A DNA stretch of 33,082 nucleotides from Candidatus Omnitrophota bacterium (GTDB lineage Bacteria; Omnitrophota; Gorgyraeia; Duberdicusellales; 4484-171): positions 1-33,082 of the forward strand of contig JAQVMQ010000012.1 of NCBI GenBank assembly GCA_028703535.1, in the 5' to 3' direction. Position numbers and translations under genes: made by a program. Below are positions 1 through 8,770 of this stretch, piece after piece (within the stretch, counting starts at the first letter, position 1; every line of letters starts with the position of its first letter). Under the pieces are notes generated by a model. It was not told the DNA's origin, ran no database searches, and worked only from the letters and a program-made list of their open reading frames with translations.

Positions 1-1
1 T

Positions 2-199
2 CCGATAGGAGTATTTGCCGCATGGGCATATTATAAACAGGGCTATGTTAATTTCCCTGTGGCAGGGCTGCTTTGTCTGGGTTTTATTTTGGGCTGTTAT
101 TTAGGCGCGAAGTTTGTCGTAGGCTTGTCTGAGGTCGCATTACGCAGGGTTTTTGCGGTCTGCCTTTTGTTTATAGCGGGTTATATGCTTGTGAAATAG
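2..199 (+). CDS. C-terminal fragment of a TauE/SafE (DUF81)-like membrane permease, truncated by the window edge
   Basis: Open frame from base 2: PIGVFAAWAYYKQGYVNFPVAGLLCLGFILGCYLGAKFVVGLSEVALRRVFAVCLLFIAGYMLVK*. Glycine-rich TM helices and the 'G..lGa......s...lr..F...l...g..ml' ending are typical of TauE/SafE. Confidence 0.7.
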   Translation, partial: PIGVFAAWAYYKQGYVNFPVAGLLCLGFILGCYLGAKFVVGLSEVALRRVFAVCLLFIAGYMLVK

Positions 200-430
200 A
201 TTTTTTAAATGTTGGACGATTTTTAATGCCGGATATTGCCGGCGATATGCCCGACAAAAAATACTAAAAAGTTTATTGCGTGGTATAAAAATAGTGGTAT
301 GCTACTTTTTGTAAGATATATAGCTGATCTATAAAAATGTTTTTGTAAAAAGAATAGATAATTTATCTATTTATAAATTGTTTTACGGCCCAATGATATT
401 ATGCATTGTGAGCTTAAAAAATAGTATAGT

Positions 431-465
431 AAAAAGCCTTTCTTGTTTTTCAGGAAAGGCTTTTT
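431..465. terminator. Rho-independent-type hairpin, likely bidirectional
   Basis: AAAAAGCCTTTC-TTGTTTTTCAG-GAAAGGCTTTTT: perfect 12-bp inverted repeat with A-tract and T-tract on the two sides. Confidence 0.85.
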
Positions 466-583
466 ATAGTTTAAAAAATATTTTTTAACGGAGAGCGACG
501 TGGATAAAATATGTTTTCTCAGGAGTTGGTTTTGACATATGTGATGCCTTGCAAAGTTTACAAACTTTAATAATGGAGACAAA

Positions 584-2551
584 ATGAAAAACGGTGTTTC
601 TAAAAAAAATGATTTGATCGATAAAATGAAAGTCATCGGGCCGGTAGATAATCTTGAGGACTATGTTAAGCGTGACTGGTGGAAAGAAATATTTAATGCA
701 TATTATTTACGTACTGATGGGGATGTTGTTAATGACGATGATATTACACGTCAGGAAATTGATTCATATTTGAAAGTAGTTAATTTAGAGAAAACAGATT
801 CTATACTTGATATGTGCTGCGGGCAGGGCCGCCATTGTTTTGAATTGGCTCGGCGCGGTTTTTTAAAAGTCCATGGCCTCGATCGGTCGCGGTATCTTAT
901 ACAGCGTGCGCGTAAATCTGTGAGAGAGATGGGGCTGCCTTTGGTTTTTAAGGAGGGCGATGCCCGCAAACATTCATTTCCGGAGGCGTCTTTTGATTGT
1001 GTTAGCATTTTAGGTAATAGCTTTGGATATTTTGAGAATTTGAGCGATGATATTAAAGTATTAAAGAGTATTCAGTTTATGCTCAAACCTAACGGCAAAA
1101 TATTTCTTGATGTGGCGGACGGTGAATATTTAAAAGATAATTTCGAACCGCGCAGTTGGGAATGGATAGATAAAGACTACTTTGTCTGCCGTGAACGGTC
1201 CTTGTCATTGGATAAAACGAAACTCATATCGCGGGAGGTTATAACGCATGCGCAAAAGGGTGTTATAGTTGACCAGTTTTATGCCGAACGATTATATTCT
1301 AAAGAGCATTTAAATAAGATATTGGAACATGCCGGGTTCAGCGGAATTTCTTTCCATGATGCCTATGAGACTGTCTCAAAAAGAAATCAGGATCTTGGTA
1401 TGATGAAGCGCCGGATGCTTGTAACTGCAAAGATACATAAAGATTGGCCTAGCCGTATAAAATTATCGAAAAAGCTTACGTCAAAAAATGTAGTAGTCTT
1501 GTTGGGCGATCCGCGTAAGTCAGATCATTTGAAACCGTCCGAAGTTTTTGATGAAGATGATTATTATACTATTAACCAGTTAAAACATGTGCTTTCAGAG
1601 CTTAAAGGTTATAGCTTCAAGTATCTGGATGACCATAATAAGATGATTTCCGACTTGACCAAATATCGGGGGCAAACGGATTATGTTCTGAATTTATGTG
1701 ATGAAGGCTTTTTCAACGATCCGCGTAAGGAACTGCATGTTCCGTCTATGCTTGAAATGCTTAATGTTCCGTATACGGGCTCAAACCCTCAGTGCCTTGC
1801 TTTTTGTTATGACAAATCACTTATTCGCGGGATAGCACGGGAGATGGATATTTCTGTGCCTGATGCTTTTTATCTTAAGCCGTCGGATAATATATATGAG
1901 ATGAATTTCCCGTTCCCGGTAATAATCAAACCTAATATGGGCGATTCCAGTTTTGGTATAACACAAAGGAGTGTTGCGAATAATTTGGAAGAGATGATAA
2001 ACGCGATTGATGAGATACGTAACGTTATAGGTTCTAACAGCCCTATAATAGTTGAAGAATTCCTGCCTGGCAAAGATTTAAGTATAGGTATGATAGGGAA
2101 TTTGCCTGATAATATAAACATATTACCGCTCATAGAGGAAGATTATTCGGCATTGCCTGATGATTTACCGCAGATATGCGGGTATGAGGCCAAGTGGGAT
2201 CCGAATTCACCATATTGGAATATTAAATCTATCCAGGCTGATATACCTGAGGCTGTACAGAAATATATAGAGGAAAGTTCATTACGTTTATTTGAACGGC
2301 TGGAATGTCGTGATTATTGTAGATTTGACTGGCGTTTGGATAATAATGGTGACCCGCATTTACTTGAGGTCAACCCTAATCCGGGATGGTGTTGGGACGG
2401 ACATTTAGCCAGGATGTGTAAGTTTGCCGATATCTCTTATCGGGATATGCTGCATAAAGTATTGTTGGCGGCTGAAGAAAGGATAGGCATACCTGAGATT
2501 GACATGTCTGTTAAAAAAGATTTGGCGCAGGTTGGCGAAGGCTTGGCATAG
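584..2551 (+). CDS. Fusion protein: N-terminal class I SAM methyltransferase and C-terminal D-alanine-D-alanine ligase-like ATP-grasp domain
   Basis: MTase motif I 'ILDMCCGQGRHCFELARRG' and 'VLKPNGKIFLDV'-type region; C-terminal Ddl-like 'LNLCDEGFFNDPRKELHVPSMLEMLNVPYTGSNPQCLAFCYDKSLIR', 'FPVIIKPNMGDSSFGI', 'VEEFLPGKDLS', 'LLEVNPNPG'. ATG after 'ggagac'. Confidence 0.88.
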   Translation: MKNGVSKKNDLIDKMKVIGPVDNLEDYVKRDWWKEIFNAYYLRTDGDVVNDDDITRQEIDSYLKVVNLEKTDSILDMCCGQGRHCFELARRGFLKVHGLDRSRYLIQRARKSVREMGLPLVFKEGDARKHSFPEASFDCVSILGNSFGYFENLSDDIKVLKSIQFMLKPNGKIFLDVADGEYLKDNFEPRSWEWIDKDYFVCRERSLSLDKTKLISREVITHAQKGVIVDQFYAERLYSKEHLNKILEHAGFSGISFHDAYETVSKRNQDLGMMKRRMLVTAKIHKDWPSRIKLSKKLTSKNVVVLLGDPRKSDHLKPSEVFDEDDYYTINQLKHVLSELKGYSFKYLDDHNKMISDLTKYRGQTDYVLNLCDEGFFNDPRKELHVPSMLEMLNVPYTGSNPQCLAFCYDKSLIRGIAREMDISVPDAFYLKPSDNIYEMNFPFPVIIKPNMGDSSFGITQRSVANNLEEMINAIDEIRNVIGSNSPIIVEEFLPGKDLSIGMIGNLPDNINILPLIEEDYSALPDDLPQICGYEAKWDPNSPYWNIKSIQADIPEAVQKYIEESSLRLFERLECRDYCRFDWRLDNNGDPHLLEVNPNPGWCWDGHLARMCKFADISYRDMLHKVLLAAEERIGIPEIDMSVKKDLAQVGEGLA

Positions 2552-2687
2552 TCGATTTTGCATAATATTTTTTTTGTATGTTTTAATTTAAGATGCCGGA
2601 TAAATACAGTTTTATTTTATCTTGCGTAAATCTTTCATTTTAGTAAAATAACAAAATAATATTACTATTTTAGAAAGGAAAACTAAA

Positions 2688-3899
2688 ATGAGTGCAGAAC
2701 AACTTCCTGACAAAAAAGGATTCTTCGGACCTTACGGCGGGCAGTATATTCCCGACCAACTCAAAGATATAATGAACGATATCTCTCATGAATATGACAT
2801 GTTGAGAGAGGACCCGGATTTTATTGAAGAACTTCAATCACTGTATCGTGATTATGTAGGGCGTCCCAGTCCTATATTTGAAGCCAAACGTCTTACAGAA
2901 AATTCCGGTGGCGCGAAGATTTATTTGAAACGTGAAGATCTTAATCACAGCGGTGCCCATAAGATCAATCATACTTTAGGCGAGGTCTTGTTAGCTAAGC
3001 ATATGGGTAAGAAAAAGGTCATAGCAGAGACCGGCGCGGGTCAGCACGGTGTGGCGTTAGCTACAGCAGCTGCTTTACTTGGTCTTGAATGTGATATTTA
3101 TATGGGTGAAGTAGATATCGCTAAAGAACATCCGAACGTTGTACGTATGAAGATACTTGGCGCACAGGTTATACCTGTAAGCCATGGACTTAAGACTTTG
3201 AAAGAAGCCGTTGACGCCGCGTTTGAGGCGTATGTCAAAGATCCGATAACACAGCTTTATGCTATAGGCTCGGTTGTAGGGCCGCATCCTTTTCCCATGA
3301 TGGTAAGAGATTTCCAGGCGATAGTGGGGAAAGAATCGAGAGAACAGTTCCTTGAGAAGACCGGCGCGTTACCCGGTCATGTTGTCGCGTGTGTAGGCGG
3401 CGGTTCTAATGCTATGGGTATTTTCACCGGTTTTCTTGATGATAAATCAGTAAATCTTTATGGTGTTGAGCCTGCGGGTTTGAGTTTTAAAGAAGGTGAG
3501 CATGCCGCAACTATAAGTAAAGGTACGCCGGGTATATTGCACGGATTTTTTTCTTATTTACTAAAAGATGAGAAAGGCGAGCCCGCACCTGTTTATTCTG
3601 TAGCGTCGGGTTTGGATTATCCGGGGGTCGGGCCTCAGCATAGTTATCTTAAAGATATAGGACGAGTGAATTATGAAACGGCCGGTGATAAAGAAGCTAT
3701 AGACGCTTTTTTTAAGATCTCACGGCTTGAAGGGATAATCCCAGCGCTTGAAAGCGCGCATGCTGTTGCTTATGCCATGAAGCTTGCCGCAAGCCTATCA
3801 AAAGATGAAACGATACTTATCAATCTTTCCGGACGAGGGGATAAAGACATTGATTTTGTCGTTGAAAAATACGGCGAACAGTACGGTGTGGTCTTATAG
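2688..3899 (+). CDS. trpB: Tryptophan synthase beta chain (PLP enzyme)
   Basis: [14 protein letters not shown] (PLP lysine), [47 protein letters not shown] 'gaaagga'. Confidence 0.95.
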   Translation: MSAEQLPDKKGFFGPYGGQYIPDQLKDIMNDISHEYDMLREDPDFIEELQSLYRDYVGRPSPIFEAKRLTENSGGAKIYLKREDLNHSGAHKINHTLGEVLLAKHMGKKKVIAETGAGQHGVALATAAALLGLECDIYMGEVDIAKEHPNVVRMKILGAQVIPVSHGLKTLKEAVDAAFEAYVKDPITQLYAIGSVVGPHPFPMMVRDFQAIVGKESREQFLEKTGALPGHVVACVGGGSNAMGIFTGFLDDKSVNLYGVEPAGLSFKEGEHAATISKGTPGILHGFFSYLLKDEKGEPAPVYSVASGLDYPGVGPQHSYLKDIGRVNYETAGDKEAIDAFFKISRLEGIIPALESAHAVAYAMKLAASLSKDETILINLSGRGDKDIDFVVEKYGEQYGVVL

Positions 3900-3979
3900 T
3901 AACACTCGGCATTAATAGTTTATACAAGCCATACAGTTATATTTTATTAAACTATAACTATAATAGTTAGCTAGAGGGT

Positions 3980-4004
3980 GAACTGGTTTGTGATGTCCCA
4001 GTTC
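3980..4004. repeat. Inverted repeat/hairpin GAACTGG...CCAGTTC
   Basis: Perfect 7-bp arms (3980-3986 / 3998-4004), 11-nt loop, in a 527-bp non-coding stretch. Confidence 0.5.
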
Positions 4005-4189
4005 CGTATGACGACATATGACATTGGTTATTGTTTATAAAAGTAACAGGGACTCGGGCTAGTTCAGTTGCGTAACAACTTAAAACTGCTTGTTCAGGGT
4101 TGAGCGCGACCCGTCCATTGCTGTTTCTTCTTGCTTACAATCCGTTTCTTTGCCATCTCTCTTTTATTTTTATAAAATTGCTTAATAAC

Positions 4190-4208
4190 GGGACGGGCAA
4201 CCCGTCCC
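4190..4208. repeat. REP-like palindrome GGGACGGG-CAA-CCCGTCCC
   Basis: Perfect 8-bp GC-rich arms around a 3-nt loop in an otherwise AT-rich intergenic region; related words 'gggactcggg' and 'gcgacccgtcc' lie about 80-150 bp upstream. Confidence 0.65.
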
Positions 4209-4426
4209 TTACATAATATTTATTTTTTTCGTTTTTTCATGAATAACAAGTTTTTGGTGAATTGAGTTATTTTATTATGCTAATAATATCATTTTTATAT
4301 TTGTTCTCAATCCGGCCGGATGAAAGGGGAAAGAAAGGAAATGTGGAATGGCATAATGCGTTCATAATTCCCTTGTCAAATGAATAAAATGTTGGGATAA
4401 TTGTTTATAATTTTATAAAGTTTTAT

Positions 4427-5203
4427 ATGAAAAAATCTAATTTAAACTATAGGATAATAAGAGCAGTTCCGGAAGATGTGGATGAACTATTGGCTTTGGG
4501 GAAAGCCGCCTACCAAATAGAGGCAGAAAGATATAATAACTTTAAAATACCGCAGATCAAGGAAACGGGAAAAGAACTTCAGGAACAATTTAAGGATCAT
4601 ATTATACTTAAAGCAGTCTTTAACGGTAAAATAATCGGCAGTGTAAGAGTTTGTAAAAAAAATGGAATAGGCCATATCGCAAGACTTGCGGTTTTGCCTG
4701 ATTATAGATGCAGGGGTATCGGTACAGCTTTAATGCTTGAAGCAGAGAAGCATTCTAAATGCCGGCGTTATGAGCTTTTTACCGGCACAAAGAGTATTTC
4801 CAATATAAAACTTTATGAGAAACTTGGATATAGTATTTCAAAAAAAGAAAAATACGGATGTGGTGATATAGAAGTGTTTTTTATGGAGAAGGCGGTATTG
4901 AGTAACTTTAAACGCGGTATTTTGGCAGGTGCCGTTATATTTGCCGCAGCGCAGGTAATTTCTTTTGGATATGAATTTATTATTATGGCCTTGATTTCGC
5001 CGGGTACCGAAACAACCTCTGCGGCGTTATTTATGATGATTACGGTTAAGATAATGGATTGGATATGTAAGCCATTTTCACATTTTTGGCTTCTTTATAA
5101 AAATATGATAGGTTCTTTTCCGTATAAAGGCTTACTTCTTGATTTGATAAATCTTTTAGGTTGGTTATGGATAGGATTTAAGATAAACAGCGGCAAAAAG
5201 TGA
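4427..5203 (+). CDS. GNAT N-acetyltransferase with a C-terminal membrane extension
   Basis: GNAT motif A 'IARLAVLPDYRCRGIGTALMLEAEKHS' and 'NIKLYEKLGY', followed by about 95 aa with hydrophobic helices. Confidence 0.85.
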   Translation: MKKSNLNYRIIRAVPEDVDELLALGKAAYQIEAERYNNFKIPQIKETGKELQEQFKDHIILKAVFNGKIIGSVRVCKKNGIGHIARLAVLPDYRCRGIGTALMLEAEKHSKCRRYELFTGTKSISNIKLYEKLGYSISKKEKYGCGDIEVFFMEKAVLSNFKRGILAGAVIFAAAQVISFGYEFIIMALISPGTETTSAALFMMITVKIMDWICKPFSHFWLLYKNMIGSFPYKGLLLDLINLLGWLWIGFKINSGKK

Positions 5204-5309
5204 TTTTGCATGGGTTTTGCATAAAACTGCTTAGGAAATCGTTCTGTTTTGCTATAATATTATAGTAAAATATATAATTTGTTTATAAGGAAAATATCTG
5301 TTCTGTCGG

Positions 5310-5405
5310 GTGTATCTATTGGACAGTCTTGTTGACTTCATTGTTGGGCTATTGATAATACAAATAATAATGGGATTTTTGTTTTTAAAAAAATTAAAAG
5401 TATGA
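5310..5405 (+). CDS. Possible small membrane peptide (31 aa, GTG start; or 28 aa from TTG 5319)
   Basis: In-frame translation MYLLDSLVDFIVGLLIIQIIMGFLFLKKLKV*: one hydrophobic helix followed by KK, just upstream of the HAMP gene. No ATG and weak RBS. Confidence 0.25.
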   Translation: MYLLDSLVDFIVGLLIIQIIMGFLFLKKLKV

Positions 5406-5454
5406 TGATTCTTTGGTATAAAAATCAATATTTATATATATAAAGAAGGATAAT

Positions 5455-6882
5455 ATGACCATAAAACGTAGATTAAATTTTGGATTTTTCAGCGTCTCAT
5501 TATTAATTGCTATTGTAGGGTGTTTTAGCCTGATACTTTCAAGACAGGTATCGACGTTTAGGAGGGTTATTGTCCCTATGGAAGAGAGCCTGAGGGAGAT
5601 AGAAGTGTCTATATGGGAGATGCTTCAGGCTGTTGATTCTTTTCGTTTTAGCGGCCACGACTATTATTCGGTACTCTATGACAAGCAGATTAAGAATATA
5701 GATGTTTCTTTTTTACAATATAAAACTTTTGTCGATACGGAGAAAGAGTCATTGTATGCAAAAGAATTTGAGGATTTGTTTAAAGAAGTTAAAGTATCCG
5801 GCAGTAGATTGATAGAACTTGCCCGAAATCAGAAAAAATCTGAAGAAGAGTTTTTTGTTAATGTAGATGAGGCTGATGATGTTATTGATTTCGCCCTTCA
5901 GACAAAATGGCAGGACGATGATCCAAATATATTGAAAAAGGAACAGGCTGTGCGGGAAGTAGAAGTAAGTATCTGGGAAGCTATTCATGCCGCGCAGCAA
6001 TATACGGGACTTGCGGGTATAATTGTACGGGGTGGACAAGAATATCTGGAAGACAGGTTCAGTTCCGACAGAAAGAAAAATGCTGAAGAGGCCGGGGCCG
6101 CTGCGTCGTTAGTAAAGGGTGACTTTAAAGATTTAATGGAAAGCCAGTTCAATGATGTCGAAAAATACTGGTCGCAATATAAATCTTTGCCGCATGATGA
6201 ATTTGAAGAATTAGCAATATCGAAATTTGATAGTTTTTGGAAAAAAGCGATGTTAGCAGGTAAAGACGTTATCCATTTCCATGATTTGGTTTTAGCAGAA
6301 TTCAATGTGCTGTATGAGAAGATATCTAGTTTGGACGATATATTGGATTTTAAGATGCAGCAACTTGTTAAAATCCGGGTAGAGAAAGAAGATATTCTTG
6401 CTGACAGGATAAAACGTGTAGTATTTATGATTGTATTATTCTCGTTTATTATATCCGTTTTTATGGGAATTGGGATTTCCAGGTCGATTGCTGTACCTAT
6501 AATGAAATTGCGTGATTCTGCACTTGAAATAGGCAATGGGAAATTGGATGTTCGCGCTGATATCAGGGCTAAAGGGGAAATAGGTTTTCTCGTGACGGCT
6601 TTTAACGATATGGTTGATCAGCTTTCAGCAGGTGAACAGCAGATAAGAGCGCGCGAGCAACAGTTAAAGGCCTATAACGAGCAGCTGAAAGCTAATGAAC
6701 AGTCGTTAATAAAGGCTCAAAACGAGTTGGAAATGAAAATCAGGGATTTGGAGCTGTATAAAGAAATAACTGTAGGGCGTGAGCTTAAGATGATAACGCT
6801 TAAAAGAGAGATAAATGCTATACTTAAGGAATTTGGACGTGAGCCTAAATATGACATAATATCCGAGGGGGATGAAGTATAA
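5455..6882 (+). CDS. HAMP-domain membrane sensor with a duplicated helical sensor motif, no recognisable output domain
   Basis: N-terminal TM, second TM (RIKRVVFMIVLFSFIISVFMGIGI), HAMP 'SRSIAVPIMKLRDSALEIGNGKLDVRADI...GEIGFLVTAFNDMVDQL', coiled coil to the end. Confidence 0.8.
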   Translation: MTIKRRLNFGFFSVSLLIAIVGCFSLILSRQVSTFRRVIVPMEESLREIEVSIWEMLQAVDSFRFSGHDYYSVLYDKQIKNIDVSFLQYKTFVDTEKESLYAKEFEDLFKEVKVSGSRLIELARNQKKSEEEFFVNVDEADDVIDFALQTKWQDDDPNILKKEQAVREVEVSIWEAIHAAQQYTGLAGIIVRGGQEYLEDRFSSDRKKNAEEAGAAASLVKGDFKDLMESQFNDVEKYWSQYKSLPHDEFEELAISKFDSFWKKAMLAGKDVIHFHDLVLAEFNVLYEKISSLDDILDFKMQQLVKIRVEKEDILADRIKRVVFMIVLFSFIISVFMGIGISRSIAVPIMKLRDSALEIGNGKLDVRADIRAKGEIGFLVTAFNDMVDQLSAGEQQIRAREQQLKAYNEQLKANEQSLIKAQNELEMKIRDLELYKEITVGRELKMITLKREINAILKEFGREPKYDIISEGDEV

Positions 6883-6963
6883 ATAGCTATCAGCCCTTAT
6901 CCGAAATTGGTTTAAAGATGGTTTAAAAAGGTTCAGAGTTTGTGTTTCGGACAATAGCTATTT
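6881..6963. terminator. Bipartite inverted repeat between convergent genes (possible bidirectional terminator)
   Basis: AAATAGCTAT (6881-6890) and TCCGAAA (6900-6906) are complementary to TTTCGGA (6945-6951) and ATAGCTATTT (6954-6963); the repeat spans both convergent gene ends. Confidence 0.35.
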
Positions 6964-7182
6964 TATGTCCAGTAACTTTGACATTGGCATTTTGAAAGCC
7001 TTGGCAAGTTTATGTATTGTAACTAAGCTTGGGCATGTTGGGTCTTTTGATTCAAGGTATTGGATGTTTTTATAAGATATTTCTGACATTTCAGCAAGTT
7101 TTTCCTGAGTTAAACCATTCTTAAGCCTCAATTCTCTGAGACGTTTTGAAAAGCTTTTTACTATCGGATATTTGTTTTTCAT
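6958..7182 (-). CDS. Small XRE/Cro-CI-type helix-turn-helix regulator
   Basis: KRLRELRLKNGLTQEKLAEMSEISYKNIQYLESKDPTCPSLVTIHKLAKAFKMPMSKLLD: full HTH_3 pattern. Confidence 0.9.
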   Translation of the reverse strand: MKNKYPIVKSFSKRLRELRLKNGLTQEKLAEMSEISYKNIQYLESKDPTCPSLVTIHKLAKAFKMPMSKLLDIK

Positions 7183-7215
7183 GGAGAGATTATAATACGG
7201 ATATTTTATTCTTCA

Positions 7216-7233
7216 CACCGAATGCGTTAGGTG
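7216..7233. promoter_or_regulatory. Imperfect palindrome CACCGAATGCGTTAGGTG, candidate operator
   Basis: CACC..GGTG arms; 14/18 positions match its reverse complement; lies between divergent XRE and MFS genes; a similar copy is at 8708. Confidence 0.3.
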
Positions 7234-7284
7234 TTTTTAGCTTTTTTGTTTATATATATTTTTTGTGTGTTAAAATCTCTTCTT

Positions 7285-8415
7285 ATGAAAGAAATCAAGA
7301 AAAATCCAGTTTATCGGTATTTACTTATACTTACAATAGCTTCTGCTGCAGGTTTGCAGGGGTGGCGTACGTTATTTAATAATTTTGCTGTAGAAACTGT
7401 AAGTTTAAATGGGTTCCATATTGGTATTATACAGTCTGTAAGAGAAATACCGGGTTTTTTGACTTTATCGGCCGTGATTTTACTTATTTTTATAAAAGAG
7501 CATAAACTTTTATCTTTATCGGTGCTTTTTATGGGGGCGGGTATTATGCTGACAGGTTTTTTGCCTTCGTTTTACGGGCTTATTTTCACAACATTATTGA
7601 TGAGCTTTGGTTTTCACTACTACGAAAGTACAAACCAGTCGTTAATATTGCAGTATTTCGATGAATATCAATCACCTCTTGTTATGGGTAGCCAACGCAG
7701 TATGATGTCGCTTGTTTGTATTATGGTAGGTGCGGCTATTTTTTTCTTTTCTTTTATACTTTCGTATAAAATCATGTTTTTGATAATCGGCGCTATGGTT
7801 TTTTCTTCCGGTATATGGGGATTTTTTAATAAACCATTTTATAAAGAAAACCTTATTCAGCAGAGAAAGCTGATCTTTAAACGGAAATATTCTCTTTTTT
7901 ATATATTGACTATGCTTAGTGGCGCAAGACGCCAGATATTTATGGTATTTTCAGTTTTTCTTTTAGTCAAGAAGTTTGGATTTACGATACAGCAGGTAAC
8001 GGTGCTTTTTTTAGTTAATAACGCTATAAATTATTTTGTCGCGCCTGTTTTTGCCAAAGCAATAAAACGTTTCGGAGAACGTCCTGTTTTGTTTTTTGAA
8101 TATATGAGTCTTATAGTGATTTTTTCTGCGTACGCGTATTGCCCGTATAAAAATGTGGTTGCGTTGCTATATATATTAGATCATGTTACATTCAACGGAT
8201 CAATGGCCATACGAACATATTTTCAGAAAATTGCCGATAAAAGAGATATTTCTTCAAGTACTGCCGTTAGTTTTACTGTAAATCATATAGCGGCGGTAAT
8301 ATTGCCGGTTATCGGGGGATATCTTTGGACAATAAATTACAAAATACCATTCATCGCGGGGACTATCTTGGCAGCGCTTTCCTTGTCTGCAGCCTGTTTC
8401 ATAAAGACTAAATAA
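7285..8415 (+). CDS. MFS transporter
   Basis: Polytopic protein with about 12 hydrophobic segments; the internal start MKEIKKNPVYRYLL looks better than the ORF-track start at 7231. Confidence 0.8.
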   Translation: MKEIKKNPVYRYLLILTIASAAGLQGWRTLFNNFAVETVSLNGFHIGIIQSVREIPGFLTLSAVILLIFIKEHKLLSLSVLFMGAGIMLTGFLPSFYGLIFTTLLMSFGFHYYESTNQSLILQYFDEYQSPLVMGSQRSMMSLVCIMVGAAIFFFSFILSYKIMFLIIGAMVFSSGIWGFFNKPFYKENLIQQRKLIFKRKYSLFYILTMLSGARRQIFMVFSVFLLVKKFGFTIQQVTVLFLVNNAINYFVAPVFAKAIKRFGERPVLFFEYMSLIVIFSAYAYCPYKNVVALLYILDHVTFNGSMAIRTYFQKIADKRDISSSTAVSFTVNHIAAVILPVIGGYLWTINYKIPFIAGTILAALSLSAACFIKTK

Positions 8416-8530
8416 TATTTCCATAACCAAACGCTGTTATTACTAAGTCAAGATGTTAATCTTTTATAACGCGAAAATGTTAAGTTTTAGACTTTGCATA
8501 ATTCATACTTTCTTTAGCTTCGAATAGCTT

Positions 8531-8563
8531 CTTTACATTTCGAGTGTTGCTTGAAATGTAAAG
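8531..8563. repeat. Inverted repeat CTTTACATTTC-n11-GAAATGTAAAG
   Basis: Perfect 11-bp arms (8531-8541 / 8553-8563) in the 355-bp intergenic region. Confidence 0.6.
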
Positions 8564-8596
8564 TTAAAGGATAAATCTGGAGAATTAATTAGCAAA

Positions 8597-8615
8597 AAAG
8601 GGCGCTGTCCCCTTT
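8597..8615. repeat. REP-like GGGCGCTGTCCCC element
   Basis: AAAGGG-CGCTGTC-CCCTTT arms in AT-rich non-coding DNA. Confidence 0.45.
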
Positions 8616-8707
8616 AAATAATAATTATAAACTTTTTCAATATCTTCACGACAAGTTAGCTAACGACTATGGACTATTTACTGGCGGAGCCATAACCAAG
8701 CGCTTTA

Positions 8708-8725
8708 CACCGAATGTATTGGGTG
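8708..8725. promoter_or_regulatory. Second copy of CACCGAATG(t/c)(a/g)TT(a/g)GGTG palindrome
   Basis: CACCGAATGTATTGGGTG, 15/18 identical to 7216-7233; about 45 bp upstream of the 8771 start. Confidence 0.3.
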
Positions 8726-8770
8726 ATATAATTGTGGTGTTTGTCGGCCTGTTGCCATAAAGGAATTATA

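Noticed and set aside
228-243. GCCGG-atattg-CCGGC short hairpin after the TauE-like gene
   Set aside because: Only 5-bp arms and no T-tract; the 431-465 hairpin is a much better terminator.
367-636. 89-aa minus-strand ORF
   Set aside because: Crosses the terminator hairpin and promoter region; low-complexity Phe/Leu/Lys content.
5985-6536. 183-aa minus-strand ORF
   Set aside because: Antisense to the clear HAMP-domain gene; Ser/Ile-rich low-complexity translation with no family motif.
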